From Budorcas taxicolor (taxonomy: Eukaryota; Chordata; Mammalia; Artiodactyla; Bovidae): 64,000 nt of DNA. How positions within the stretch are numbered: position 1 is the first letter of the stretch; each line of letters starts with the position of its first letter. Under the pieces are notes generated by a model. That model made no database searches. It was not told the DNA's origin and was given only the letters and a program-made list of their open reading frames with translations. Below are positions 1-10,868 of the stretch, piece after piece. The stretch is from contig NC_068920.1 in NCBI RefSeq assembly GCF_023091745.1, forward strand, positions 116,277,622-116,341,621, in the 5' to 3' direction. The position numbers and the translations under genes are program-made.

Positions 1-62
1 TATGCGTGTAAACAGATAGCTCTCTTATAGAAAGGAATTCACTGACACATCAGTGCAAAGTG

Positions 63-289
63 CATGTGTGCATGCTAAGTCACTTCAGTCGTGTCCAACT
101 TTTTGTGACCCTATGGACTGTAAGCCCTCCAGGCTCCTCTGACCGTGGGATTCTTCAGGCAAGAATACCAGAGTGGGTTGACATGCTCCCCTTCAAGGGA
201 TCTTCTGGATCCAGGGATCGAACCCATGTCTCTTACGTCTCCTGCATTGGCAGGCGGGTTCTTTATCACTAGTGCCCCCTGGAAGGCCC
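63..289 (-). mobile_element. Bov-tA SINE
   Basis: The reverse complement of the ruminant tRNA-derived SINE is readable end to end. It runs from the tail (cacttcagtcgtgtccaac) through gcaagaataccagagtgg to the tRNA-like head (ctttatcactagtgcccc). A short 5-bp repeat, aagtg, lies on both sides (58-62 and 290-294) and may be the target-site duplication. ORFs here are shadows of the SINE. Confidence 0.93.
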
Positions 290-974
290 AAGTGAGAAAT
301 AGAAGTATTACATACAAAATAATGATGAAGGAAGAACAAGGAGAGTTTTAGAGTTGGCATTTAATATGGATCTTGATGAATGAGACGACATTTTTCATGC
401 ATTGAGGATGTCATAGGTCACACAAATAGAGGACAATCTGGTAAGCAGATACAACATGTAGGGGGCTTGGGCAAGGACAGGGGTGATGGTGTGAAGCTAG
501 ATATACTTTGGTGTTGAGTTAACGATCACAGGGTATATGAGAAAGCAATACTAGAGGGGGAAGGAGATTTAAAAAAAAATCTTAAGGGAAACATTATATA
601 TCATTTTGCTGCAAGTGGCCTGGAGCACCCATGGAAACTCATTTTGCATACATGCATGCATGCAGTGTGCTATTCAAAACCAGAGTGCAGAACTCAGAGG
701 CTGATAAACAAAGATTGGGTGGGATGAACTCCATAGATGATGACTATACCTCTTGACTCTGCATGTGAGCAGTCTCAGTCTTATTGTCTTGTTTAAATGA
801 ATGAAAGTAATCAATAAAACATATTATATAAAAAAGGATAGAAATAACATAATGTAATGTAAATAAAAATATCCCCCTCTAACTTCATGATTGGAATACT
901 TTAATTTATCTAATAGAAAATAATGTGACTTAAAAAGTTGGGTTTATATGTATGTATGTATATATATACATTCA
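290..974. other. Unassigned AT-rich sequence
   Basis: I recognise no gene or repeat family here. The only structure is a small tatg/ta simple repeat at about 946-970 and a tgcatacatgcatgcatgca palindromic stretch near 645-665. Confidence 0.5.
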
Positions 975-1090
975 TTAACAAATATTTCTTTGAGCATTTA
1001 CTATATTCTGGGCACCAAGCTGGGTGCTAGGGACAGAAGAGTGAGTAAGAAATAAAGTCCCTGTCTTAACAGGGCTTAGGTAAGTTTCCC
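975..1090 (-). mobile_element. L2 LINE 3' end (old, fragment)
   Basis: The segment follows the reversed L2 tail: caaatatttctttgagcatttac, then tgggcaccaagctgggtgctaggga, then the 'ccctgtcttaacagggctta' stretch. It is diverged, as expected for a mammalian-wide element. MIR shares part of this end, so the family call is probable rather than certain. Confidence 0.6.
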
Positions 1091-1130
1091 AAAGGTAAGT
1101 ACAGGATCCTATGGAATCCTAATGCAGCAT

Positions 1131-1922
1131 ATTAGGATTAGTTCTGCATTGCTTTGTAATTACCAAAAATTCAGTAGCTTAGAACAACCACCACTTATTG
1201 GGTCACTGTTCTGTAGGTCAGAAATCCAGGCATGGCAAGACTACTTTTTCTGCTCAAGGTCTCATTGGACTAAGTCACAGCATCACTGGGCTGCATTCTC
1301 ATCTAAGTTAGGATTCTTTTCCAGGCTCACATGTTTAATTCAGTGCCTTACAGCTGGAGGAAGAAGGGCTCATTTCTTTTTTGCTGACTGTAAACTGGGG
1401 CCTTACTCAGTCGACATTCTAGGCTATGTGGGTGGACTCTTCCATCTTCAAAGCCAGCTGTGGATAATCTCTCATGCTGAATGTCTCACATGCTTTGAAT
1501 CTCTTTCTTCAGGAAGAGATTGGTCACTTTTAAAATAAAGTGAAAGTTAGTCACTCAGTCATGTCTGACTCTTTGTGACCCCATGACTATAGCCCCAAAG
1601 GCTCCTCTGTCTATGGAATTCTCCAGATAAGAATGCTGGAGTAGGTTGCCATTTCCTTCTCCAGGGGATCTTCCCAACCCAGGGATTGAACCCATGTCTC
1701 CTGCATTTCAGGCAGACTCTTTATCTACTGAGCCACCAGGGAAGCCTGGGCTCTCCTAAAGAAGTCACGCCCATTCAAAAGAATCTATTTTCTCAAAGTG
1801 GCTTGTGCCCTGGAATGGAACCTCATCACTGTCCCACAGATTATTCATGGCATATATGTCACAATGAGCATCTTGTGGGGCACCTTAGAATTTTGCCTAC
1901 CACAGAGAATATATGCACATAA
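1131..1922. mobile_element. Old mammalian interspersed repeat, split by a SINE
   Basis: The left part resembles the widespread '...ttgct..gtaattacc...agtagcttagaacaaccacc...' repeat. The right part, after the Bov-tA, ends in the matching 'ttttgcctaccacag' region. I did not assign a named family. A 138-residue ORF at 1122-1538 lies wholly inside this repeat and is not a gene. Confidence 0.5.
1538..1747 (-). mobile_element. Bov-tA SINE
   Basis: A full-length reversed Bov-tA, from aagtgaaagttagtcactcag to gagccaccagggaagcct. It interrupts the older repeat around it, so it is the younger insertion. Confidence 0.95.
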
Positions 1923-2600
1923 GGCCTAACATAGCTTGGAGGGCAGGTGTGGAGAGAGGTCTCAACAGAGGAGAATGAGAGACTTTAGCCAAGTGAAGAG
2001 TAAGTGAGTCAGACAGCAGTGGCCTGAGACACTGCCTTCACATTTGCAAATGAGATGAGCAGAACTTGCCAATCTCTGGCTTGCCCATTTCTCTGCCACC
2101 TTCCTCTCTGCTAAGAGTTGCTTAATACCCAAATCCTCTGGATAAAACTATCCTCTCCCTTCAGCTGCCTAATGTACCTGAAGACAGTAAAGTGAGACAC
2201 AGATTGAGGAAGTCCCGAGGGAGACTGCAGAGATTGCGGTCCTCTTCCAAATCCCACAGTGTGTTTGCTTTGATTCTGTTTGGAAACATGCCCAAGTTGG
2301 CAGCAGTTGAAATTCTTTCCCTCGGCTGATGCTTGGCCTGGCTGTTTCATCTGCAGGGAACGTGTCCAAATGACACAGGTGACTCAGAATTATACTCATT
2401 AGCAGTCAGATCAGGCAAATCAAAGCCTCACCATGCACCCAGGTCAGAATTCCTCTTCCAAGCATTTTCTGTGTCAGTCTGGTTTGAAACACACTGGTCT
2501 TTAAAACTGAAAAAATGCCACTTCACTTGTTCCCATATTCTGTAGCTAGTAGAAGGTGCTGCTGGTTCTAAACGGTGTCACCATTTAAAGGAATATAGTG
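1923..2600. other. Unassigned sequence
   Basis: I see no recognisable gene or repeat. Short ORFs on the minus strand at 2111-2399 have no motif I can name. Confidence 0.5.
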
Positions 2601-2608
2601 TAAGGAGG

Positions 2609-2884
2609 TGGAGAAGGCAATGGCACCCCACTCCAGAACTCTTGCCTGGAAAATCCCATGGATGGAGGAGCCTGGTGGGCTGCAGTCCATGGGGTCGCTA
2701 AGAGTCGGACACGACTGAGCGACTTCACTTTCACTTTTCACTTTCATGCATTGGAGAAGGAAATGGCAACCCACTCCAGTATTCTTGCCTGGAGAATCCC
2801 AGGGACGGGGGAGCCTGGTGGGCTGCCATCTATGGGGTTGCACAGAGTCAGACACAACTGAAGCGACTTAGCAGCAGCAGCAGA
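2609..2884 (+). mobile_element. BovA2 SINE (dimeric)
   Basis: Two BovA units are joined by the ttcactttcacttttcactttc linker region, and the element ends in a (agc)n tail. An 8-bp target-site duplication, taaggagg, flanks it at 2601-2608 and 2885-2892. It is a clean, relatively young insertion. Confidence 0.96.
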
Positions 2885-2892
2885 ATAAGGAG

Positions 2893-3295
2893 GAAAACAG
2901 AGAGGACAAGATCCTTTGCATTTTTTTCCATGAAACACAGGTGACTAATTCATTTGTGTTTGACTGTTTTATAAACTCTAAATTCACCCAGCCAAAAAAT
3001 GAGATGAACACATGTGGCCCCTTTACTTTGGTGCATGAGTATGCTTGGCTAAAAGCTTCAGTACTTGACAAACCAGTTCATGTTACTGGGAAACCTTTGG
3101 AAGTCCTGCTATATGCTTTTAATTTCATGAAAAAAAAAGTTTATTTCCAATAGTCTTAGAGGAAAAAAGGAAGTACATGATTAAAAGTCATTGTTAAATG
3201 CACAGTAGAGAGTACCAAGGCCCTGTGCCACAATCGGGGTATATCTATTCCTTCTTGGGGATCCCACACGTAAGCCTCCTTAGTTATGAACTCAG
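2893..3295. other. Unassigned sequence
   Basis: No gene or repeat family recognised. A short A-run sits near 3131-3138. Confidence 0.45.
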
Positions 3296-3455
3296 CCCTC
3301 ATTTTCTTGCTTAACCATCTTAACAACCTGTGGCATAAGTATTGAGTTACCTTATTTGAAGATGATAAAATAGGGGGTCAGAGAGCTTAAATAATATGCC
3401 CAAAGTCACACAGGATTAAGCAGTAGGTTCAGGATTGTCACTCTGACCTACAGTG
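3296..3455 (-). mobile_element. MIR SINE fragment
   Basis: The reversed MIR core is visible: gatgataaaatagggggtcagagagcttaaataatatgcccaaagtcacacagg, in order with the usual spacing. It is heavily diverged. Confidence 0.65.
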
Positions 3456-3504
3456 TCCCCTGGTGTGTGCCAGCTTCACATCCAAACAACAGATCCAGTT
3501 TAGG

Positions 3505-3604
3505 AATCTGTTGACCATTTACTATGTGTAAGGCACCATCCTAGGACTTTACATGTCATTACCTGATTTAATCCCCACAATGACCCTTACAGTGTTGATA
3601 TTGT
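3505..3604 (-). mobile_element. MIR SINE, first part of a split copy
   Basis: This is the reversed MIR 3' half: ccatttactatgtgtaaggcacc, then ggactttacatgtcattacctgatttaatccccacaatgaccc. It stops at the L1 insertion. The rest of the same MIR resumes after 5196. Confidence 0.75.
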
Positions 3605-3982
3605 GATTTTTCTTTTTCATTTTATTTTTTTGAGTTTATTTTTTATTTGAATTTTATTTTTTTACTTTACAATACTGTATTGGTTTTGCCATACATTGAC
3701 ATGAATCCACCACAGTGTACATGAGTTCCCAACCCTGAACTCCCCTCCCACCACCCTTCCCATATCATCTCTCTGGGTCATCCCAGTGCAACAGCCCCAA
3801 GCACCCTGTATCCTGCATCGAACCTAGACTAGTGATTCATTTCTTACCTGATAGTATACATGTTTCAATGCCATTCTCCCAAATCATCCCACCCTCTCCC
3901 TCTCCCACAGAGTCCAAAAGTCTGTTCTATATATCTGTGTCTCTTTTGCTGTCTTGCATACAGGGTTATCATTACCATCTTT

Positions 3983-4297
3983 CTAAATTCCATATATATG
4001 TGTTAGTATACTGTATTGCTGTTTTTCTTTCTGGCTTACTTCACTCTGTATAATCGGCTCCAGTTTCATCCACCTCATTAGAACTGATTCAAATGTATTC
4101 TTTTTAATGGTTGAGTAATACTCCATTGTGTATATGTACCACAGCTTTCTTCTCCATTCATCTGCTGATGGACATCTAGGTTGCTTCCATGTCCTGGCTA
4201 TTATAAACAGTGCTGCGATGAACATTGGGGTATACGTGTTTCTTTCAATTCTGGTTTCCTCAGTGTGTATGCCCAGCAGTGGGATTGCTGGAACCAA
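3983..4297 (-). pseudogene. L1 ORF2 C-terminal remnant
   Basis: The reading frame carries the extreme C-terminus of L1 ORF2p (endonuclease/reverse transcriptase), including PSADEWRRKLWYIYTMEYYS and ending at the natural stop after THIYGI. It contains no catalytic domain; this is the cysteine-rich and post-RT tail region only. The 5' boundary is the inversion breakpoint near 4293, so the first residues of the frame are the edge of this half. It cannot act alone. The long plus-strand ORF at 4128-4517 simply runs across the inversion junction and is meaningless. Confidence 0.85.
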
Positions 4298-4523
4298 CCT
4301 GACTGACTTCAGGCTCTACTACAAAGCCACAGTCATCAAGACAATATGGTACTGGCACAAGGACAGAAATATAGATCAATGGAACAAAATAGAAAGCCCA
4401 GAGATAAATCCACACACCTATGGAAACCTTATTTTCAAAAAAGGAGGCAGGAATATACAATGGAGTAAAGACAATCTCTTTAACAAGTGGTGCTGGGAAA
4501 ACTGGTCAACCACTTGAAAAAGA

Positions 4524-5183
4524 ATGAAACCAGAACACTTTCTAACACCGCACACAAAAATAATCTCAAAATGGATTAAAGATCTAAACATAAGACCAGA
4601 AAATATAAAACTCCTAGAGGAGAACATAGGCAAGACACTCTCCGACAAAAATCACAGCAGGATCCTCTATGATCCACCTCCCAGAATACTGGAAATAAAG
4701 GCAAAAATAAACAAATGGGATCTAATTAAAATGAAAAGCTTCTGCACAACAAAGGAAACTATAAGCAAGGTGAAAAGACAACCTTCAGAATGGGAGAAAA
4801 TAATAGGAAATGAAGCAACTGACAAACAACTAATCTCAAAAATATACAAGCAACTTATGCAGCTCAATTCCAGAAAAATAAATGACCCAATCAAAAAATG
4901 GGCCAAAGAACTAAACAGACATTTCTCCAAAGAAGACATACGGATGGCTAACAAACACATGAAAAGATGCTCAACGTCACTCATTATCAGAGAAACGCAA
5001 ATCAAGACCACAATGAGATACCATTTCACACCAGGCAGAATAGCTGCGATCCAAAAGTCCACAAGCAATAAATGCTGGAGAGGGTGTGGAGAAAAGGGAA
5101 CCCTCTTACACTGTTGGTGGGAATGCAAACTAGCACAGCCACTATGGAGAACAGTATGGAGATTCCTTAAAAAACTACAAATA
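4524..5183 (+). pseudogene. L1 ORF2 distal-segment remnant (inverted half)
   Basis: An open frame of about 220 codons matches L1 ORF2p downstream of the reverse-transcriptase core: LYDPPPRILEIKAKINKWDL, then KKWAKELNRHFSKED, then the conserved CWRGCGEKGTLLHCWWEC zinc-knuckle-like segment, ending at WRFLKKLQI. The continuing part of the protein lies on the opposite strand at 3983-4297. Reading beyond 5183 enters the target duplication and MIR, so residues after LKKLQI do not belong to L1. The RT catalytic motifs are absent because the copy is 5' truncated. Confidence 0.87.
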
Positions 5184-5196
5184 GATTTTTCTTTTT

Positions 5197-5300
5197 TAAA
5201 GGAACTGGTAACTGAGTTACATTTCTAAAGTCATGCAGCTAATAAGTGGTGGAACTGGTTCTTGGACTCAGGTGGTCTGGCTCCAGAGTCTCTATGCCTT
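5197..5300 (-). mobile_element. MIR SINE, second part of a split copy
   Basis: This continues the MIR interrupted at 3604: ggtaactgagttacatttc, then gtcatgcagctaataagtggtgg, then ggtctggctccagagtctctatgcc. Orientation and order fit the first part, so the two were one element before the L1 arrived. Confidence 0.75.
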
Positions 5301-6789
5301 CAATAATTGTTTTGCCCTATTTCATCTAAAATATCTTTGCTTTGGTAATTCTGATAATTTAGGTTAAGAACTCTTTTGGATCTTTTAAAATCACTGTGTT
5401 TCAGGACTTCAAGGGACTTTAGAAACCCTCTACTCCAGTCCTACCCCAGTGCTTCTTGCACCGTTTGGAGTCCCTTTTCATTCCTTTGCTGGATCCATCA
5501 CTGTTGTAGTTTCTACCTTCTGTTAAGAAACACACACACAACCACTTTAATTCAAAGTATTATTCAGAAAGCCTCCCAAAAAAGTAATTCTGAATGTATT
5601 TTCAGAGAAGTTTTACTGTAGGGATGATGAGATTTTTTTAAAAGTGTGATAAAACCAGATACTCTTCCTGCTGTTAATGTGTTTCAGAGAATTACAGTGA
5701 TTATTCGATTATGCTTATTTGAACACTGATTTAATTTTTAATTAGAATGCTCCCATGCCTAATTGCTTAGGAAATTCACCTTTCAGTAATAAATAATGCT
5801 TAAGAATATTATGGATAATAAGCCAAATATCCTATCAACAGCATTTTATATTATGTGAATTAAGTGCTATGTCATTAAATTAAAAAAAAAAACTTATTTA
5901 AAATTAAATAAATTTACCTCTTAAAAATTGAACAAAAGAGATAATATTTACTTTAATAAGTAAACATCAGGGATGTTTATGAACAGTGTTTTATGCCTCC
6001 TGGTGTGGCATACTGTTCTTGACTTTTCTTTTGTATTCCTGAAGAATTTTTTCTGAGGCACACTGACTGCTTTTTTCCTTTGAATAACGTATAAGCTTAG
6101 CTTTTCCTTTGAAAGTCTCATTTCTTAGTTCCCCTAATTTCTGTTTATTTTTCTTTCAGTTCTGTATACCCTGTTTAGATACTGCTTACTTTGCAATTAT
6201 TTTTATTCAGGAAGATAAAACTTGCAAGCATAAATCCCTCTGGAACTCAGCTGAAAGAAAAACCTTAAGGTTGGGAAACTTTTATAAAAGTGACTTTGAA
6301 TTTTTTTGAACCTGACTGTTCTTCTGATCTGGCAACCTGGGGGAAACGTTTTAGCCAATGTAGCTGGTATCAAATGTCAGTTTTGGTTTCAACTCTGCTG
6401 CCAAGTATAAGTTGAGAGATTTATGACACAAAGGAAAATAATAAAATAGCAGTAGCCATTGAATGTAAGAGATTAATGGGAGTTTTGATGTAGTGTACAA
6501 ATTGAAGCTACTAAATTATCCACAGACAGGCTCTAACAGGTAGAGTGGGTATTAGGCCTTGCTGAGAGGATGAAAAAGAAATAAAAGACCTCTTCTCTTA
6601 CAAAATACATTCTGGTCTAATCAGCTAATGTTCAAAATATCTTTACAGGCAATGCCCCTCTTCCTTTCACCCCCAGATTTCTCTTTCACAAGGAATGTAG
6701 GGCATTAGCCTTTACCTACCCAAGATGGAGGAGAATCAGAGACTGCAAATTGAAGGGATAATAATGCATTTTTCCTGAGGGTATATTTT
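5301..6789. other. Unassigned AT-rich sequence
   Basis: No gene, RNA or repeat family is recognised. It contains long A/T runs (for example 5879-5892) and short ORFs without recognisable motifs. Confidence 0.5.
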
Positions 6790-7210
6790 CTTTACTTTTT
6801 TTTAAATAATAAAATGCTGGCAAAGATTGAAAGCAGGAGAAGGGGATGACGGAGGATAAGATGGATGGATCGCATCACTGACTCGATGAACATGAGTTTG
6901 AGCAAGCTCTGGGAGTTGATGATGGACAGGGAAGCCTGGAGTGCTGCAGTCAATGAGGTCACAAAGAGTTGGACACAACTGAGTGACTGAACTGAATTGA
7001 ACTGATAGCTGACTTACAATGTTCTGTCTAATTACTGCTGTATAGCAAGGTGACTTGGTTATATACATATATACATGCTTTTTTGTATTCTTTTCCATTA
7101 TGACTTATCCCAAGACATTGATTATAGTTCCCTATGCTATACATTGTCTATCTATTCTATGTGTAATAGTTTGCATCTGCTAATTCAAAACTCTCTCCCC
7201 CTGGCAAGAT
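6790..7210 (-). mobile_element. Old L1 3' UTR, interrupted by BovB
   Basis: After the BovB piece the reversed L1 3' UTR is readable: gacttacaatgttctgtc, then ttggttatatacatatataca, then gattatagttccctatgctatacattg and gtttgcatctgctaattc. The T-rich tract before 6812 fits its poly(A) end. It is diverged. Confidence 0.65.
6813..7005 (+). mobile_element. BovB LINE 3' end
   Basis: The terminal BovB segment is present, from atgctggcaaagattgaaagcagg to the tgaactgaattgaactga tail. It corresponds to the last part of the RT ORF plus tail, and is 5' truncated as is usual for LINEs. It sits inside an older L1 tail. Confidence 0.9.
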
Positions 7211-7571
7211 ATATTTTCAATGGGAGAATGGTGACCTCTCCAAGGAACAAGGACAGCATCAGGGAAAAGAGCATCTCCCCAAGTCAATGTTCCATTTTCC
7301 TCATGGGTAAACCTTACACATAAACTGGAAACTACTCTAATTCTCTTATGTTTATCCCCTGTAATGGTTAATTGTATGTGTCAAATTATGTAGATCACAG
7401 GGTGCCCAAATGTGGATCCGACATGTTATTCTGAGTATTTCTATGAAGGGGTTTCTGAATGAGTTTAACATTTAAATCAGTAGCTGCGTAAAGCTGATTG
7501 CTCTCTCTAATCTGGGTGGGCCTCATCCAATCATTTGAAAGCTGGAAAAGAGCCAAAGACTGACTTCAAAT

Positions 7572-7788
7572 GAAAGTGAAAATGTTAGTTGCTCAGTCGT
7601 GTCTGACTCTGTGACTTCATGGATTGTAGCCCTTTAGGCTCCTTTGTCCATGGAATCCTCCAGGCAAGAATACTGCAGTGGGTTTCCATTCCCTGCTTCA
7701 GGGGATCTTCCCAACCCAGTGATCAAACCCATGTCTTCCGCATTGTGAGAAAATTCTTTACCATCTGAGCCACCAGGGATTCCCAGTT
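7572..7788 (-). mobile_element. Bov-tA SINE
   Basis: A reversed full-length Bov-tA. The 8-bp duplication cttcaaat occurs at 7564-7571 and 7789-7796, directly at both ends. Confidence 0.95.
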
Positions 7789-8045
7789 CTTCAAATAGTT
7801 GGGGACAGTTGAGAACTATACCTGACTACTTTTGAATTGTGACATCAATTTTTTCCTGCCTTTGGACTCTGGCTGAAACTTCAGTTCTTCCTAACTCTCA
7901 AGTCTGTTGGCTTTAGGAGTAAAAGTTTTGTTGTCAGCTCTCTTGGTTCTCAGGCCTTCAGATTTGGACTAGAACTACACCATCAGCTAGCCAACTCACT
8001 CAGGAATTGAGACTTGTCACTTGTCAGCCTCCATAATTACATGAG

Positions 8046-8257
8046 AGCTTCCCTGGTGGCTCACTGGTAAAGAATCTGCCTGCCAAGCAGGAGTCACAGG
8101 TTTGATCCCTGGATCAGGAATATCCCCTGGAGAAGAAAATGTCAACACACTCCAGTATTCATCCTGGGAAACCCCAGGGACAGAGGAGCCTGATGGGCTA
8201 CTGGCCATGGAGTCTCAAAAGAGTCAGAGATGATTTAGCAACTAAACAACAACAATC
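8046..8257 (+). mobile_element. Bov-tA SINE
   Basis: A forward full-length Bov-tA from agcttccctggtggctcac to the aacaacaacaatc tail. The 9-bp target duplication ttacatgag is at 8037-8045 and 8258-8266. Confidence 0.96.
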
Positions 8258-8340
8258 TTACATGAGCCAATCCCCCATCACAAACCTCTTTCTCTCTCTC
8301 TACACACACACACATATATTTTGTGTGTTGTTTCTAATAC

Positions 8341-8583
8341 ATCCACTGAGACATACAATATTTTAACCTATTATTGGAAAGAAATCTCTTGCACTAAAGG
8401 GTATCCCATACGACTAGGTTGAAAATTGGAAGGAGGGAAAAAAGAGAAATCATGAAGGAAATCTAGAGACCTGTTCTGAGATTTTGTGTGGGGAGAATTT
8501 TTGGCTGGCTTAGGGCTATTCTGAAGCTTCTCTATAGTTATAATAATTGGCTCAGTTGGAGCATGTGTGTGTGTGTGTGTGTG

Positions 8584-8622
<39 letters not shown>

Positions 8623-9674
8623 TGTTCCTCAGGACTCCTCCCATAGTCATCAGGGGTATTTGTAATGTTCAAGAATTTCAAGATAGTTATTCTAGTTTAA
8701 TCCTTCTTCTGGTATGTCAATCTCATTTTAAAAATGTACTCAATAACAATTAATATTTAATTAGAATCTTAATGTCCTCATTTAATTTTAAGATAGCTTT
8801 ATAAGAATGCTTCTGACTCTCTTCTCTTGTGAAACTAATGACTTTCATTTATTTATTTGTTAGCTCTTTATTGGATGCCTTTTGTTACCATTAAGGGGAG
8901 CTTTTGTTTTACATGCAAGATTCCTTAGGATTTCAGAGTAGTATAGAGAAAACAGACATTCACATAACTTTGAAGACTTTATTGAGTCCTTGGAGCCTAT
9001 AAGCCTCATGAGAGCAAACAATGTGATATCACAAGCCTTGTTCAGAGTAGGAGCTTTGGGGATTTCATAGGAGTGTTCACATATTATTGCAGTGCCTTCT
9101 CCAAGTACTCCCAATTTCTGTCCAGACTCCAGTCTTGCCAAACAGCCCTTTACTCATAATAAGATGACATATTTATTACAGAAAGCAGTAGGAAGTGTCT
9201 TAGTGTTTTCAATTTTAAAGATTTTAAATACTATTAGAATTTCTTGACTTTCTAATCATGTGCTTAGTCTTTAGTCCTTGATCTACATGTTTCCTTATGA
9301 TAAGTTTTTCCAGTGGTGCCATCAGAGGTGAAACACTGACTCAGCACACTCCTGCATGTGAGAATGAGACAGAGCTTGCCGCCAGGTCATAGACACTGCC
9401 ATCTTGTTGAGACACTGAGTCATATCGTCTACATTGAAATCTCTGCTCCATGCCTGTGGAGGTCCATTGGCTTCCTGTCAACTGTGTTCTCTGAAGTGAA
9501 GCTCTTGATATGGATAATTGACTGTCAGTGATTTTCGCTTCCATCCTGTTGTGCTTAGTTTGTAGATCTCAGAGCAGAAACTTTTATTTGTGCCTGTTAA
9601 CATTTTACATCATCTAGTACTTGGAACACATTGATTCTGTAATCAAACCAGTGAACTATTTATATAGATCCCTT
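8341..9674. other. Unassigned sequence with a TG microsatellite
   Basis: Apart from the TG tract I recognise nothing. Minus-strand ORFs of 93 (8860-9141) and 67 codons (9341-9544) have no family resemblance that I can name. Confidence 0.45.
8564..8619. repeat. (TG)n microsatellite
   Basis: An almost pure dinucleotide tract with a single gcatg interruption near 8582. The Val-Cys repeat ORF across it is an artefact. Confidence 0.98.
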
Positions 9675-9686
9675 TATATAATTTGG

Positions 9687-9959
9687 AGGAGAAGGCAATG
9701 GCACCCCACTCCAGTACTTTTGCCTGGAAAATCCCATGAATGGAGGAGCCTGGTAGGCTGCAGTCCATGGGGTCGCTAAGAGTTGGATAGGACTGAGCGA
9801 CTTCACTTTCACTTTTTACTTTCATGCATTGGAGAAGGAAATGGCAACTTACTCCAGTATTCTTGCCTGGAGAATCCCAGGGACAGAGGAGCCTAGTGGG
9901 CTGCCATCTATGGGATTGCACAGAGTTGGACATGACTGAAGTGACTTAGCAGTAGCAGC
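9687..9959 (+). mobile_element. BovA2 SINE (dimeric)
   Basis: Both BovA units and the ttcactttcactttttac linker are present. The 11-bp duplication atataatttgg lies at 9676-9686 and 9960-9970. Confidence 0.96.
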
Positions 9960-10050
9960 ATATAATTTGGAAAATATTTTCTCTTCTAGTACACGAATAT
10001 AGAACAGCTGTATTGATATACTCTAATTCAGAATAGCTGTACCTATGGCT

Positions 10051-10169
10051 GCTGCTGCTGCTGCTAAGTCACTTCAGTTGTGTCCGACTCTGTGTGACCC
10101 CATGGACTGCAGCTGTCCATGGGATTTTCCAGGCAAGAGTACTAGAGTGGGGTGCTATTGCCTTTTCTG
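10051..10169 (-). mobile_element. BovA2 SINE, single-unit 5'-truncated copy
   Basis: Only the tail-proximal unit, with its (ctg)n tail, is present. A perfect 12-bp duplication gtacctatggct at 10039-10050 and 10170-10181 shows that it inserted in this short form. Confidence 0.95.
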
Positions 10170-10181
10170 GTACCTATGGCT

Positions 10182-10437
10182 ATCAATTCATTAAAAATTT
10201 CCCACTGAGTATGTACTTAAATTATTTACACCTTAAGCTAAAGGTACTAGCTCATGTTATTTCAGAATATCCAAAAGGCTAAAATAAAAGGGCTTATCTA
10301 ATGGCTAAAATCCAAATGTTCTATGTTTGCAGAATTTACCAATCCTATTGTCTTTAAGATAAAATACAACTTTGGGGTGCATAGTGATACATTTTTAAGA
10401 CTTTGAAAGAAACCCACAACAATAAGGTCTGGCTGAA
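10182..10437. other. Unassigned sequence
   Basis: Nothing recognised between the SINE and the BovB copy. Confidence 0.4.
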
Positions 10438-10861
10438 CTTGGTCAAATTGCCAACATCCATTGGGTCATCGAAAAAAGCACAAGAGTTCCAGAAAAGCAT
10501 CTACTTCTGCTTTATTGACTACTCCAATGCCTTTGACTGTGTAGATCACGACAAACTATGGAAAATTCTTAAAGAAATGGGATACCAGATACATCTGACC
10601 TGCCTCCTGAGAAATCCGTATCCAGGTCAAGAAGCAACAGTTGGAACTGCACATGGAACAACAGACTATTTCCAAACTGGGAAAGGAGTACATCAAGGCT
10701 GCGTATTGTCACCATGCTTATTTAACTTATATGCAGAGTACATCATGCAAAATGCTGGCTGGATGAAGCACAAGCTGGAATCAAGATTGCTGGGAGAAAT
10801 ATCAAAAACATCAGATATACAGATGACACCAGCCTTATGGCAGAAAACAAAGATGAACTAA
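10438..10861 (+). pseudogene. BovB reverse-transcriptase fragment
   Basis: The frame carries RT motif A (CFIDYSNAFDCVDHDKL, with the catalytic Asp of the F-D-Y block) and motif B (GKGVHQGCVLSPCLFNLYAE). The expected catalytic Y-A-D-D box would follow at about 10810-10835. In another frame it reads R-Y-T-D-D, so there is both a frameshift and an Ala-to-Thr change. The enzyme copies element RNA into DNA at the nicked target in RTE-clade LINEs. This copy is dead: it lacks the endonuclease domain, is frameshifted, and is split by L1. Confidence 0.85.
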
Positions 10862-10868
10862 AGAGTCT

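Larger units (their letters stand above)
3618..5183 (-). mobile_element. L1-BT-like LINE with 5' inversion
   Basis: From 3618 to about 4293 the sequence is the minus-strand L1 3' UTR and the end of ORF2. From about 4294 to 5183 it is upstream ORF2 on the plus strand. The two halves are almost contiguous in the L1 coding order, with only a few residues lost at the switch. That is the signature of a twin-priming 5' inversion. The 13-bp target-site duplication gatttttcttttt flanks the whole at 3605-3617 and 5184-5196. It is inserted inside a MIR. Confidence 0.93.
7363..8340. mobile_element. Old mammalian repeat carrying two SINEs
   Basis: Collinear pieces can be read around the two SINEs: gtaatggttaattgtatgtgtcaa, aatctgggtgggcctcatccaatc, cctgcctttggactctggctgaaac, gactagaactacaccatcagct, gacttgtcagcctccataat and gagccaatcccc. 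These form one familiar mammalian-wide repeat whose family name I cannot assign. The final segment decays into ct/ac simple repeats. Confidence 0.55.

Noticed and set aside
1122..1538. 138-codon ORF
   Set aside because: It lies entirely inside an old mammalian repeat and ends at a SINE.
2609..2884. Direct repeats that could suggest a CRISPR-like array
   Set aside because: The spaced repeats are the two monomers of a BovA2 SINE. The organism is a mammal and no array structure exists.
4128..4517. 129-codon ORF across the L1 at 4.3 kb
   Set aside because: It runs through the inversion junction, mixing antisense and sense L1 sequence.
8046..8120. tRNA-like sequences with A and B boxes at SINE heads (here and in every Bov-tA/CHR copy)
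   Set aside because: These are the tRNA-derived heads of SINEs, not functional tRNA genes. They lack a cloverleaf and a discriminator end.
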